Below, piece after piece: positions 15,537 through 23,902 of a DNA stretch of 64,000 nucleotides. Below the pieces are notes generated by a model. That model had not been told where the DNA came from. It saw only the letters and a list, made by a program, of their open reading frames with translations, and did not search any database. The DNA lies in assembly GCA_903885605.1 (NCBI GenBank), contig CAISJD010000020.1, positions 45,744 through 109,743 on the forward strand, in the 5' to 3' direction. Source of the stretch: an uncultured Chthonomonas sp. (GTDB taxonomy: Bacteria; Armatimonadota; Chthonomonadetes; Chthonomonadales; CAJBBX01). Within the stretch, counting starts at the first letter, position 1, and the number at the start of each line of letters is the position of its first letter. The translations under genes and the position numbers were made by a program.

Positions 15537-17297
15537 CTACCCCTCGATGGCCGCCTTCCGCTGCTGGATGGCGCGGATGCGGGCCATGTCGAACTTGGCC
15601 GAGCGGTCGAAGAGGTAGATGCCGTTCTGCTCCTGGAACACGTCGGTGAGCTGCGTGTAGCAGTAGCCGAACATGGCCGGGTTGTCCAGCAGCGCGTCGC
15701 AGAGCCCCTGGAAGCGCGCGGTGAACTCCTCCAGCGTCTTCGGTCGCTGCCCGTAGCCCCACGACGGGTCGCCCTCCTTGACGTTGGGGTTCCACCAGGT
15801 GCCGCCGAACTCGCTGACGAAGTAGGGCTGCCCCTTGTAGGGCACCGACCAGGTCTCGTTGCCGTCGGGGTTCATGAAGGGCTTGCCGTCCAGTAGCGCA
15901 TCGTGGCGCGCCTTGAAGGTAGCCGGCTCCTGGTCATAGTCGTGGGAGTCACTGATGTCGGCGTCGGCGATCCGGTGCGAGTAGCCCGAAGCGTCGAGGA
16001 CCGGGCGCGAGGTGTCCATGGCCTTGGCGGCGAGGTAGAAGGCCTGGGTGAGGCCGTCGAGGCCCGAGATGCGGTCGGTGATCCGCTCGTGCGTCTCGTT
16101 CAGGCCGCACCAGCCCACGATGGCAGGGTGCGAAACGTCGCGGTGCAGCGCCTCCAGCCACTGGGCCACGTAGGTCGCCTGCGGGCGGCCGCGGTCCATG
16201 CCCCAGTCGGCGAACTCGCCCCAGACCAGGTAACCCAGGCGGTCGGCGTGGTAGAGGAACCGCTCCTCGAAGACCTTCTGGTGCAGGCGTGCACCGTTGA
16301 AGCCGGCCTCCATGGAGAGGACGATGTCGGCCACAAGCGCCTCGTCGGAGGGCGCCGTAAGGATGCCGTCCGGGTAGTAGCCCTGGTCCAGCACCAGACG
16401 CTGGAAGACGGGCTTGCCGTTGATCTTCACCGCCTTGTCGTCGATCACCACGGAGCGGAGGCCCGCGTAGCTCCGGGCGCTGTCCACCACCTCGGCGTCA
16501 GGCGCGAGCAGCTCGATCTCAAGGTCGTAGAGGTTCGGCTCGCCGGGCGCCCAGAGCCGCACATGGTCGGCGGTGATGGGCAGCGTGAGGATCGGCGTCA
16601 TATCGCGGTCGGCCGGGACGGTGACCGACGAGACCGTGGCGCCGCCGATGGAGAGCAGCGCCCGCACGCTGTGGCCCGCCTTGCGTCCGTAGATGGGCTG
16701 CTCCAGGATGAAGCGGCTGTTGGCCACGTCGGGCGTGATGCGCGGGCGGCGCAGGGCCACCATCGGCTCGGGCTCCATCCAGACGGTCTGCCAGATGCCC
16801 GTGGTACGCGTGTAGTCGCATCCTCGGCTGTGGTACTCGGGGCACTGCTTGCCGCGCGGAATGGCGCCGCGGGAGTCATCGCGGGCGCGGACGACGATCT
16901 CCGCAGTCGTGCCCGCCTCGGCCACGCCGCCCAGGTCGCAGGTGAAGCCCACGCAGCCGCCCTGGTGCCGGGCCACCTCGGCGCCGTTCACCCAGACCGT
17001 GGCATCGTAGTCGACCGCCTGGAAGTGGAGGAGCACGCGGCGCCCGGCCCACTCGGCGGGTATCTCCACGGCGCGTCGGTACCAGACCGCGTTGAGGAAG
17101 TCCACATTGCCCACGCCGGAGAGGACCGACTCCGGGCAGAAGGGCACCGTGATCTCGCCGGCCAACTTCCGGTCGCGCAGGCCCCGCTCCAGGCCGCTAT
17201 CGCCGGCGTCGAGCTCGAACTCCCACTGGCCGTTAAGGCATAGCCACTGGTCGCGGACGAACTGCGGGCGGGGATACTCGGGTCGTGGCAGGCTCAT
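15537..17297 (-). CDS. Glycoside hydrolase family 2 enzyme
   Basis: A 586-residue GH2 protein without a signal peptide, starting at the ATG at 17297 with AAGGAG nine bases upstream. It has the three classic domains: the sugar-binding domain with WYRRAVEIPAEW and VNGAEVARHQGG (~1-190), an Ig-like domain (~190-290) and the TIM barrel. The acid/base Glu401 is in GLNETHE and the nucleophile Glu496 in VSEFGG. This length is short compared with LacZ and fits beta-glucuronidase/beta-galactosidase-like members. It is likely cytoplasmic and acts on imported oligosaccharides. The large GH42-like gene is upstream in the same direction. Confidence 0.9.
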   Translation of the reverse strand: MSLPRPEYPRPQFVRDQWLCLNGQWEFELDAGDSGLERGLRDRKLAGEITVPFCPESVLSGVGNVDFLNAVWYRRAVEIPAEWAGRRVLLHFQAVDYDATVWVNGAEVARHQGGCVGFTCDLGGVAEAGTTAEIVVRARDDSRGAIPRGKQCPEYHSRGCDYTRTTGIWQTVWMEPEPMVALRRPRITPDVANSRFILEQPIYGRKAGHSVRALLSIGGATVSSVTVPADRDMTPILTLPITADHVRLWAPGEPNLYDLEIELLAPDAEVVDSARSYAGLRSVVIDDKAVKINGKPVFQRLVLDQGYYPDGILTAPSDEALVADIVLSMEAGFNGARLHQKVFEERFLYHADRLGYLVWGEFADWGMDRGRPQATYVAQWLEALHRDVSHPAIVGWCGLNETHERITDRISGLDGLTQAFYLAAKAMDTSRPVLDASGYSHRIADADISDSHDYDQEPATFKARHDALLDGKPFMNPDGNETWSVPYKGQPYFVSEFGGTWWNPNVKEGDPSWGYGQRPKTLEEFTARFQGLCDALLDNPAMFGYCYTQLTDVFQEQNGIYLFDRSAKFDMARIRAIQQRKAAIEG

Positions 17298-17426
17298 GGC
17301 GCGGCGCTCCTTGCGGCGGCCAACAGGCCGCGTGTGATCGCCTATAGCATACCGGCCACGTGCCAGTGTGCCATGCAAGTGGCAAGTCGGCGGGATGGCC
17401 GCCGCTGCCGACCTCCACTCCCATCC

Positions 17427-20400
17427 CTACTCAGCCTTCCAGTAGGCGCCGGTCCAGGGCTGTAGCTTGAGGCGGAAGCGGGCGTAGCCGTCCGACCCTC
17501 GCTGCAGGGGCAGGCCAGGGAAGGTGACGCCGGCCGGGAGGCGCACCGCTACGGTGCAGTCCGTGGCGAGGCCCTGGCGCTCGCGAGCCATGAGGAAGCG
17601 GCCGTCGTCGCTGACGTGGACGCGGAGGTTGGCCGGAGCCACGACGGGCCGGTCGATGCCCGCGGCGGCCACCATGGCCTCGAAGAGCGGCACGAGGGCG
17701 TCGGCGGGCTTCTGCACGGGACAACTGGCCCAGCCGTAGTTGGACGCGAAGCCCAGCGGGAAGCCGAACGCCAGCACTGCGTTGCCCGCCACGCGCGTGG
17801 TGCGGGCCACCACGGCGCCTCCGGCCGTGAGCAGTGGCTCGCCGACGGCAGGCAGTCCCACGGAGGCCACGCCGCCGAAGTCCAGCGTCATCGGCGTCGC
17901 GGCGCCGGCGAGGGCGACCTCCTGCTTGCCTTTCAGGGGAGCCACACCCGCGTAGTCCGTCGCGCCCAGCCACCGGGCCGCCACGGCGGGGAAGCCGGTG
18001 GTGGGCTGCATTCGCGCGTCCATGTTGCCGATCTTGCCGACGGCGACGGCGCGCTTGCCCGCATGCTTCGGGTCGCGCAGCCAGCGGTCCAGCGCCTGCC
18101 ACGCTTCGGAGGGCTGGTCGGTGGCGAGGTTGGGGATCACCACGAGCCGGTACTGGGAGATATCCACCTTGAGCTTGGCCGGACCGTACGAGATGTCGCG
18201 TCCGGTCAGCGTGTCGAAGTCGAGGTTCAGGCGCGAGAGGGCGTCCGACACGCCGTACATGTCACCCGTGTCGAGGCCGCTCATGTTCGAGTTGGCCTGG
18301 TTGTAGTTGCGGAGGAGCAGCACGCGCACGGGCCGCTTCAGCTTGAAGGGGACCCCCTGCACGGCGCGCAAGAAGGGGCCGCACCACTGGAGGAACGGCG
18401 TGTCGGCCCGATTGGGCGCACCCGTGTCGCCGCCCGTCATGTGGATCCAGGTGTAGGTCTGGGTCCAGGCGCAACCGCCGCTGATCTCGTCGAAGAGGTA
18501 GCTGATATAGCCGTTCTTCACCTCCTCGGGATGCTCCTTGCGGCCGATCTCGCCCTCGCCGGTGGCGATGCCCCTGGGCGTCGCGCCTTCGGCTCGAACG
18601 TAGGGACGGTAGGGCGCCACCGTCTTGATGGCCTTGCGGGTCGTATACCAGGGCTCCATGCCGGAGAGGTCGTAGTTGTAGTCATGGTCACCCAGGCCGA
18701 TGACGTCGAACGGCAGGTCGGCCCGGCGGAAGAGCTCGGGCCAGTGCCAGCTCCCCTCGGAGTCGTTGGCGTTGCAGAAGAAGAGGAGCTGGTTGGGGCA
18801 GGCCTCGCGGACGGTCCCGGCCCAACTGCGGAGGAAGCAGTAGAAGAGCCGATCCTGCTGGAACTCGTAGAAGTCGGTCCAGAGCGGATCGAAGGGGATC
18901 GAGCTGTTGGTGATCTCGCGGTGGCCGCCCAGCTCAAGGTCGGGCTCCTCCGGGGAGCGGTAGTTGGGCCAGCCGGGCAGTGGGATCTGGCTCCACGCGG
19001 TGACGCGGTCGAAGACGCCCTCCTTCAGCTCGAAGGCCGGCTTCAGCACGGGCTCGGGCGGCAGGCCGCGCCAGTTGCTCTCCCAGTATCCCGAGGGCGA
19101 GAGGCCCGGCTTGAACCCCGAGGTGTCGCCCATGTCATAGGCCCAGCGTGTACGCCGCTTGAACTCCGCCGGCGTGCCGTACTTGCGCCGGAGGAAGTCG
19201 GCGAACTGCGCCTGCTGGTGCGGATTGGCCAGGTCGTAGCCCACGAGGATGTCCTCCTCGCCGGCCATGTAACCCAGCACGCTGGGGCAGTGCGCATAGC
19301 GCGCCATCACCTTGCGGTGGGCCAGGGCATTGGCCCGCGCCAGCTCAGGGTAGAGGTGGTAGCTGCTCCGATAGGCCCATGGGATCGCGGCATGGGCGTT
19401 CCAGTAGAAGTCGGCCTCGAACACGATGTACCGGCCCATGGCGTGCGCCCGTCGCACGTAGTGGTCCAGCAGCTCCACGGCGTACTCGCATCTGGGGGCC
19501 GATGCGCCCTTGGGCTGGAAGGAGGCCGGCAGCTTCAGCCAGTCGCCGTTCTTGTCCAGCAGCGCGGAAAGGCCCAGGAAGCGCATGTAGGGGTGCACCT
19601 CGGCCTGGGCCATCATGGCCAGATCGCGATCGAGAAGGTCCCAGTCGAACTCGGGCGCCATAGGGTGGTAGGCGCCGTTATTGGTGTACATGGCGAAGAG
19701 CAGGTGGCGCACCGTGCCGGAGCCGTCGACCAGTTCGCCGCTCTCGTTGAGCCGGCAGGGCGCCCGGAACTGCGCGGCCCAGTCTGCGCGGGAAGGCGCG
19801 GCGTCGAGCTTCAGGACGGACTGCGCACGGTCTCCGGGCCATTCCCGCTCGAGCTTGTCGTTGTGCGCCTTGAAGAGCGCGCGGACGCCCGCCATCGGTA
19901 GCGGCGCGAATTCCTGGTGCCGCTCGGCGGGCTTGCCGGGCTCGGGGTGGTAGCCTCCGACGTCGCGCGGGGCGGCCCAGTCGCCTGCGGCGGCGGGGTT
20001 CCTGGTCCAGTCGGCGGCGGGTTTGCCGGCGATCTCCCAGCCCTCCACCCGCGTGGTGAAGTCCTCCACCGTGCCGTCGCGGTACTCCACGTGCATCTGG
20101 GCGTAGAAGACGGCGCCGTAGTCGCCGTAGGAGCGCAGGGCCACGAAGAGCGGCCCGGGCGGCGTGCGGTCGGCCACGTCCTTCCAGATCCGGGCGCCTG
20201 GCTCGAAGGTGAGCCGGCCGTTGAAGTAGGCGCGGATGGGCCCCTGCGCCTGGAGGAAGAGAACCGCCCGCCGCACCGGCCTGGCGATGCGCCATGTGGC
20301 GCGGGCATAGGAGACGGCGCCGTTGCTGGACCAGAACTCGTCGGCCGCGCGGGTCGGGGCGCTGTTGCCCTGCAGGAAGCGGGCCTGCTCCGGGATGTAG

Positions 20401-20501
20401 GGCGCAGGCTCCGACGCGGGCAGCCAGACCGGCCGGCGCGGCGCGGCGGAGGCCACTGCGGCGGCGAACAGCAGGGCGCAGAGGGACAGGATGGCTTGCA
20501 T
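17427..20501 (-). CDS. Large secreted GH42-like glycoside hydrolase
   Basis: A 1024-residue protein with signal peptide (MQAILSLCALLFAAAVASAA) and a good GGAGG site. Residues ~30-180 are a jelly-roll accessory domain (ARPVRRAVLFLQAQGP). A TIM barrel follows with GYMAGEEDILVGYD (putative acid/base Glu region) and then LRRKYGTPAEFKRRTRWA, the linker typical of GH42 and related beta-galactosidases. The C-terminal third has SQYRLVVIPNL with DRWLRD, a trimerisation-like fold, and final beta-domains. It is probably regulated by the divergent GntR-LacI protein, since they share an operator-bearing 125-bp spacer. Confidence 0.72.
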   Translation of the reverse strand: MQAILSLCALLFAAAVASAAPRRPVWLPASEPAPYIPEQARFLQGNSAPTRAADEFWSSNGAVSYARATWRIARPVRRAVLFLQAQGPIRAYFNGRLTFEPGARIWKDVADRTPPGPLFVALRSYGDYGAVFYAQMHVEYRDGTVEDFTTRVEGWEIAGKPAADWTRNPAAAGDWAAPRDVGGYHPEPGKPAERHQEFAPLPMAGVRALFKAHNDKLEREWPGDRAQSVLKLDAAPSRADWAAQFRAPCRLNESGELVDGSGTVRHLLFAMYTNNGAYHPMAPEFDWDLLDRDLAMMAQAEVHPYMRFLGLSALLDKNGDWLKLPASFQPKGASAPRCEYAVELLDHYVRRAHAMGRYIVFEADFYWNAHAAIPWAYRSSYHLYPELARANALAHRKVMARYAHCPSVLGYMAGEEDILVGYDLANPHQQAQFADFLRRKYGTPAEFKRRTRWAYDMGDTSGFKPGLSPSGYWESNWRGLPPEPVLKPAFELKEGVFDRVTAWSQIPLPGWPNYRSPEEPDLELGGHREITNSSIPFDPLWTDFYEFQQDRLFYCFLRSWAGTVREACPNQLLFFCNANDSEGSWHWPELFRRADLPFDVIGLGDHDYNYDLSGMEPWYTTRKAIKTVAPYRPYVRAEGATPRGIATGEGEIGRKEHPEEVKNGYISYLFDEISGGCAWTQTYTWIHMTGGDTGAPNRADTPFLQWCGPFLRAVQGVPFKLKRPVRVLLLRNYNQANSNMSGLDTGDMYGVSDALSRLNLDFDTLTGRDISYGPAKLKVDISQYRLVVIPNLATDQPSEAWQALDRWLRDPKHAGKRAVAVGKIGNMDARMQPTTGFPAVAARWLGATDYAGVAPLKGKQEVALAGAATPMTLDFGGVASVGLPAVGEPLLTAGGAVVARTTRVAGNAVLAFGFPLGFASNYGWASCPVQKPADALVPLFEAMVAAAGIDRPVVAPANLRVHVSDDGRFLMARERQGLATDCTVAVRLPAGVTFPGLPLQRGSDGYARFRLKLQPWTGAYWKAE

Positions 20502-20545
20502 GGCGATCCTCCTCGGTCACAGCGGCGTTCCCCCGCGGAGGGGGC

Positions 20546-20574
20546 TTGCACAATAGGGCAGAGTACGCTATAGT
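20546..20574 (+). promoter_or_regulatory. Sigma70-type promoter for the GntR-LacI regulator
   Basis: TTGCAC at 20546-20551 and TATAGT at 20569-20574 are separated by exactly 17 bases, a near-consensus pair, about 50 bases before the regulator's ATG at 20627. The -10 hexamer lies within a perfect palindrome, which suits repression by steric exclusion. The opposite strand has TATACT within the same palindrome that could serve the glycosidase gene, though no matching -35 box is clear. Confidence 0.6.
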
Positions 20575-20580
20575 ATAGCG
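20566..20580. promoter_or_regulatory. Operator: perfect 15-bp palindrome
   Basis: CGCTATAGTATAGCG is perfectly symmetric around the central G. It lies between two divergent genes, the GH42-like glycosidase and a GntR-LacI regulator, and overlaps the -10 box of the latter. Dimeric GntR-type DNA-binding domains bind this size of palindrome. It should mediate autoregulation and control of the glycosidase, with a sugar ligand bound to the LacI-type domain releasing it. Confidence 0.65.
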
Positions 20581-20626
20581 CCATAGGGCGGTTTGCCTTG
20601 CGAGGTCGCCCGGAAGCCGGTGTGCG

Positions 20627-21733
20627 ATGACCGAGACGCCAACAACCGATGGGATGCCGCTGTACCTTGAGATAAGCCTGGCCCTCCGCGGCCGGGTGGA
20701 GCGGGGCGAGCTCGCGCCGGGCCAGAAGCTGGCCGGGGAGCGCACGCTGGCGCGTGAGTACGGCGCCAGCCCGGTCACCCTGAGCCGGGCGCTGGGGGTC
20801 CTTGTGCGTGACGGCCTCCTCGTGCGGCGGGCGGGATCCGGCACCTACGTCTGTGAAGCCCTCGCGACGCTTGAGGCCGACCCGGGCCGATCGCGAGTGC
20901 ACAACGAGATCCTCGTCGATACCAGCCCCATCGACCAGCCCCTGTTCAACCACTACATGGGCCCCGTCATGGACGGCATACGCTTGGCCGCCGAGGCGCA
21001 TGGCTGCGTGGTGCGGTTCCTGGACGGCAAGGCCTCCGGCGCCCTGACGCCCGCCGAACTGGGACCGAGGCAGGGGTTGCTGCTGCTCGCACCCCTCGCC
21101 GACCGTGCCGACGCCGCTGAGGAGTTGGCCCGCACACGCCCCGTGGTGGCCTGCGGCGTGCAGTGGCCCGACCGCAAGGTGCCGTCCGTGGACAGTGACA
21201 ACGTCGATGCCGCCAGGCAGGTCGTGGACTATCTGGCGCGTTTGGGGCACCAACGGATCCTGCTGCTCACTTCACCCGACCTCCGCACCGATACGCGCGA
21301 CCGCAGGGCGGGCTTCCGCCTCGCCATGGCGGAGCATGGGCTTGAACCCGATCTGCAGCTTGAGACCGAGGGGCCGGAAGCGCTGGGCAATGCCGGCCGC
21401 CAGGGCCTCCGCGCCCTGATGCTGGGCCGCGACGCCCCAACCGCCCTCTTCGCAACGGACTACATGCTGGCACTGGAGGCCATGGCGCGGCTTCGGGAGA
21501 TGGGGCTGCACCTGCCCAACGATGTCTCGGTGGTGGGGTTTGATGACCCGGTATCGGCGGCATACCTCTCGCCGCCCCTCACCACGGTGCGTCAGCCGTT
21601 GCGGCGCATGGGACGGCAGGCCGCCGAGATGCTGCTGGACCTCATCGACCACGGCGTCCACGAATGCCCTGCGGCGGTCTTCCCGTGTTCACTCATCGTC
21701 CGCGGATCTTGCCGCAGCACAAGGCACGAGTAG
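20627..21733 (+). CDS. GntR/LacI chimeric transcriptional regulator
   Basis: A 368-residue repressor. Residues ~10-80 form a GntR winged helix (YLEISLALRGRVERGELAPG, LAREYGASPVTLSRAL, VRRAGSGTYV). Residues ~100-360 are a LacI-type periplasmic-binding fold with VDSDNVDAARQVVDYLARLGHQRI, ALFATDYMLALEAM, DVSVVGFDD and PLTTVRQP, all standard for the sugar-responsive effector domain. It probably senses a sugar released by the adjacent GH42-like enzyme. The fused architecture (AraR-type) is common in Firmicutes and also frequent in Armatimonadota-like genomes. Confidence 0.93.
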   Translation: MTETPTTDGMPLYLEISLALRGRVERGELAPGQKLAGERTLAREYGASPVTLSRALGVLVRDGLLVRRAGSGTYVCEALATLEADPGRSRVHNEILVDTSPIDQPLFNHYMGPVMDGIRLAAEAHGCVVRFLDGKASGALTPAELGPRQGLLLLAPLADRADAAEELARTRPVVACGVQWPDRKVPSVDSDNVDAARQVVDYLARLGHQRILLLTSPDLRTDTRDRRAGFRLAMAEHGLEPDLQLETEGPEALGNAGRQGLRALMLGRDAPTALFATDYMLALEAMARLREMGLHLPNDVSVVGFDDPVSAAYLSPPLTTVRQPLRRMGRQAAEMLLDLIDHGVHECPAAVFPCSLIVRGSCRSTRHE

Positions 21734-21766
21734 CGTCTATCGAAACATGATCGGAAGGAGGTGTCA

Positions 21767-22084
21767 ATGCCAAAACTGGATCCCAAGTCCGGACCGTCGA
21801 TCCCGCCCTGGGCGGCCGTCGTGGTGATCGTTGTGATCATCGCGGTGCTTGTCGGGAGCTTCATCTACACGTCGACGCCCCGAGGACCCGCGCCGGAACG
21901 CCCGGGCGGGCCTCCCAGCGGAATGACCCTCGGCGGCAGCCCGGGCGGAGCCGGCGCTCGACCGGGCGGGGCTCCGGCAGGGATGATGGGCGGGCCGCCC
22001 GGTGGCATGGGAGCCATGGGCGGACGGCCAGGCGGACCGCCGCCCGGCATGACGGGCGGGCCGGCAGGTGCGACCGGCAGGTAG
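21767..22084 (+). CDS. Single-pass membrane protein with Gly/Pro/Met-rich tail
   Basis: A 105-residue protein with AAGGAGGTG just before the ATG at 21767, one of the strongest ribosome sites in the window. Residues ~14-35 ([20 protein letters not shown]) are a membrane helix. The remainder is low complexity, repeating GGPP, GGM and PGG with several methionines. It may lie outside the membrane with a flexible, possibly metal-binding or matrix-interacting tail. No family is recognised. It is 33 bases downstream of the regulator and 55 bases before the pseudopilin, so the three may be one unit. Confidence 0.75.
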   Translation: MPKLDPKSGPSIPPWAAVVVIVVIIAVLVGSFIYTSTPRGPAPERPGGPPSGMTLGGSPGGAGARPGGAPAGMMGGPPGGMGAMGGRPGGPPPGMTGGPAGATGR

Positions 22085-22139
22085 AAGGGCTCGCACCACG
22101 GGTTGTACGCATCACGTCTCTGAAGGAAGGGTAGCACAG

Positions 22140-22892
22140 ATGAGCCAACGCCGAGCGTTTACGCTGATCGAGCTTCTGGTAGTGATCGCTATCATCGCGA
22201 TCCTTGCCGCGATCCTCTTCCCCGTGTTTGCCAAAGCGCGCGACCAGGCGCGGTCAGTGGTCTGCCTCAGCAACAACAAGCAGATCGGCACCAGCCTGGC
22301 GATGTACGTCCAGGACTATGACGAGACCATGCTGACCCGCAAGGCCGGTGGAACCACCGGCGGCGGCGGGGCATACAACAACGGCTGGAACAGCGACGGA
22401 GACTTCGACTACAGCCGCTTCAACCCGGCAGTCACCGCCAACCGGCTCGGTTGGGGCTTCCTGATCCAGCCCTACATGAAGAACACCCAGATGCTCTACT
22501 GCAACTCCTCGCTGCAGAAGCCGGACGACCCGACCAACCTCTCCTACGCGCTGCGCAACGGCCCGCAGTACCTCGCCGTGGCCTGGGGATGGGAGAAGCT
22601 GGCCAACTGGGGTCGCCCTGCCCAGACCATCTGGATCCATGAGTGGTGCCTTAACCACGGCAAGGGCGGCATGGACGCCTCCCGTAACGCGTCCGATTGG
22701 GGCAACGGCATTCCGTACGCCAACATGAGCCGCGACGCAGGCATGAACGTCTCCTACCTGGACGGTCACGCGAAGTTCAACATCCCAAGACCGTGCGAAG
22801 CCGGGATCCGCGGCGACGACGGCATGCGCTGGAATTTCTGGTGGTTCAACGGCTACGACGGCAGCGAGAACATGTACTTCATGTGCCCGTAG
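22140..22892 (+). CDS. Type II pseudopilin-like protein (prepilin N-methylation motif)
   Basis: A 250-residue protein with the short basic leader MSQRRA followed by [19 protein letters not shown], the class III prepilin cleavage site (before Phe7, with Glu five residues on). After it comes [22 protein letters not shown], then a globular domain ending with [10 protein letters not shown], the H-x-DG variant that marks the DUF1559-like group of planctomycetes and Armatimonadota. Members are secreted or surface pseudopilins of type II-like systems. It is the best taxonomic clue in the window. No assembly ATPase gene is nearby. Confidence 0.92.
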   Translation: MSQRRAFTLIELLVVIAIIAILAAILFPVFAKARDQARSVVCLSNNKQIGTSLAMYVQDYDETMLTRKAGGTTGGGGAYNNGWNSDGDFDYSRFNPAVTANRLGWGFLIQPYMKNTQMLYCNSSLQKPDDPTNLSYALRNGPQYLAVAWGWEKLANWGRPAQTIWIHEWCLNHGKGGMDASRNASDWGNGIPYANMSRDAGMNVSYLDGHAKFNIPRPCEAGIRGDDGMRWNFWWFNGYDGSENMYFMCP

Positions 22893-22919
22893 GGCATCTC
22901 GACGCCTGAAGCGCCCAAC

Positions 22920-22954
22920 GGGGCCGACCGACTCCACCGGGTCCGGTCGGCCCC
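22920..22954 (+). terminator. Hairpin after the pseudopilin gene
   Basis: Perfect 11-bp arms GGGGCCGACCG (22920-22930) and CGGTCGGCCCC (22944-22954) with a 13-base loop start 28 bases after the stop. No T-run follows, so it may end transcription with Rho or stabilise the mRNA 3' end. Confidence 0.6.
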
Positions 22955-22965
22955 CGGTGCATGCG

Positions 22966-23173
22966 GCCGCGCCGTGCAAGGTACATTCTGCCCCGTGTCA
23001 GGCTGACGGCGCGTACGGAGACCGTCACCTCCTCACCTCCTCACCTCCTCACGCCCGTCAGGGTTGCCGACTTGCCACTCGCCGGCGCCGCCCGGCCCCA
23101 CAGATGCATGGGACCTTGCCGTGTGGGGTACATTCTGCTCCGTGGACCGGCGCGGGCCGGACCGGAAACGGAG
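22966..23173 (+). repeat. Duplicated leader-like segment and 8-bp tandem repeat
   Basis: Two similar segments start near 22966 and 23113. Both have CCGTG, GGTACATTCTGC and CCGTG in the same order and end with ACGGAG. Between them TCACCTCC is repeated three times in tandem with a partial fourth (23025-23052). The second segment leads directly to the TTG start at 23181. It looks like an imperfect duplication of an upstream regulatory or leader region. The 288 bases between the pseudopilin and the SGNH gene hold no convincing gene. Confidence 0.5.
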
Positions 23174-23180
23174 TGCTCAC

Positions 23181-23864
23181 TTGGTCATCCGCAGTCTCGC
23201 CACGGCAGGCTTTGCCGCGTTCGCCCTGCTGCTCCTCCTCCGCGCCGAGGCCCTGGCGCAGGCTCCCGTCCGCGAACACATCGAGTGGAGCCACACCTGG
23301 CTCATGGCCGTGAACAGCACGGACAAGCCCCACGTGCTGCTCATCGGCGACTCCATCACCGAGGCGGTCTTCGGGCGCGTCGAGGCCCGGTTCAAGGATA
23401 CGGCCTACCTCTGCAAGCTCACCACCAGCAAGTCGCTGGGCGACCCGCTCCTCTTCGACGAGGTGCGGACCACGCTCCGCAACACGCACTTCGAGGTGAT
23501 CCACTTCAACAACGGCATGCACGGCGTCGGCTACACCGAGGCGCAGTACGCCCGCGACTACGCCAGGATGCTGAGGCTCATCAAGGCCGAGGCGCCCAGG
23601 GCGAAGCTCGTGCTCGTGACGACGACCTCCCAGCGGACGCCCGGGCAGCTGGACCGCCTGACCGACTTCAACGAGCGCATCAAGGTCCGCAACCAGACGG
23701 TCCGCGAGCTGGCCGCGAAGAACGGCCTCCTCGTCAACGACCTCTTCGCGCTGGTGGCCGACCGGCAGGACTTCACCAGCGGCGACGGTACGCACCTGAG
23801 CGCGGCAGGCATCGACGCCCAGGCCGACCGCGTCTGCGCCGTCCTCGAGCCGCTCATCAAGTAG
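23181..23864 (+). CDS. Secreted SGNH hydrolase
   Basis: A 227-residue protein. I chose the TTG at 23181 because ACGGAG lies 7 bases before it and a signal peptide begins there (LVIRSLATAGFAAFALLLLL); upstream in-frame codons give no ribosome site. SGNH blocks: LLIGDSITE (block I), a Gly/Asn pair in HFNNGMHG, and GDGTHLSAAG (block V) with the catalytic Asp-x-x-His. It is likely an esterase acting on acetylated sugars. The GH16 gene starts 39 bases later. Confidence 0.82.
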   Translation: MVIRSLATAGFAAFALLLLLRAEALAQAPVREHIEWSHTWLMAVNSTDKPHVLLIGDSITEAVFGRVEARFKDTAYLCKLTTSKSLGDPLLFDEVRTTLRNTHFEVIHFNNGMHGVGYTEAQYARDYARMLRLIKAEAPRAKLVLVTTTSQRTPGQLDRLTDFNERIKVRNQTVRELAAKNGLLVNDLFALVADRQDFTSGDGTHLSAAGIDAQADRVCAVLEPLIK

Positions 23865-23902
23865 CCGCGCAGGGCCGGCGTTGCCCTGCTGGAGGTGTCG
23901 CG

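Noticed and set aside
17340..17400. Sigma54-type promoter (TGGCAC) upstream of GH2
   Set aside because: The GG and GC dinucleotides are not at the required spacing.
17616..19901. Long plus-strand frame opposite the GH42-like gene
   Set aside because: Same shadow pattern; no start site and no domains.
23025..23052. CRISPR array
   Set aside because: The 8-bp tandem repeats have no spacers and no cas genes are in the window.
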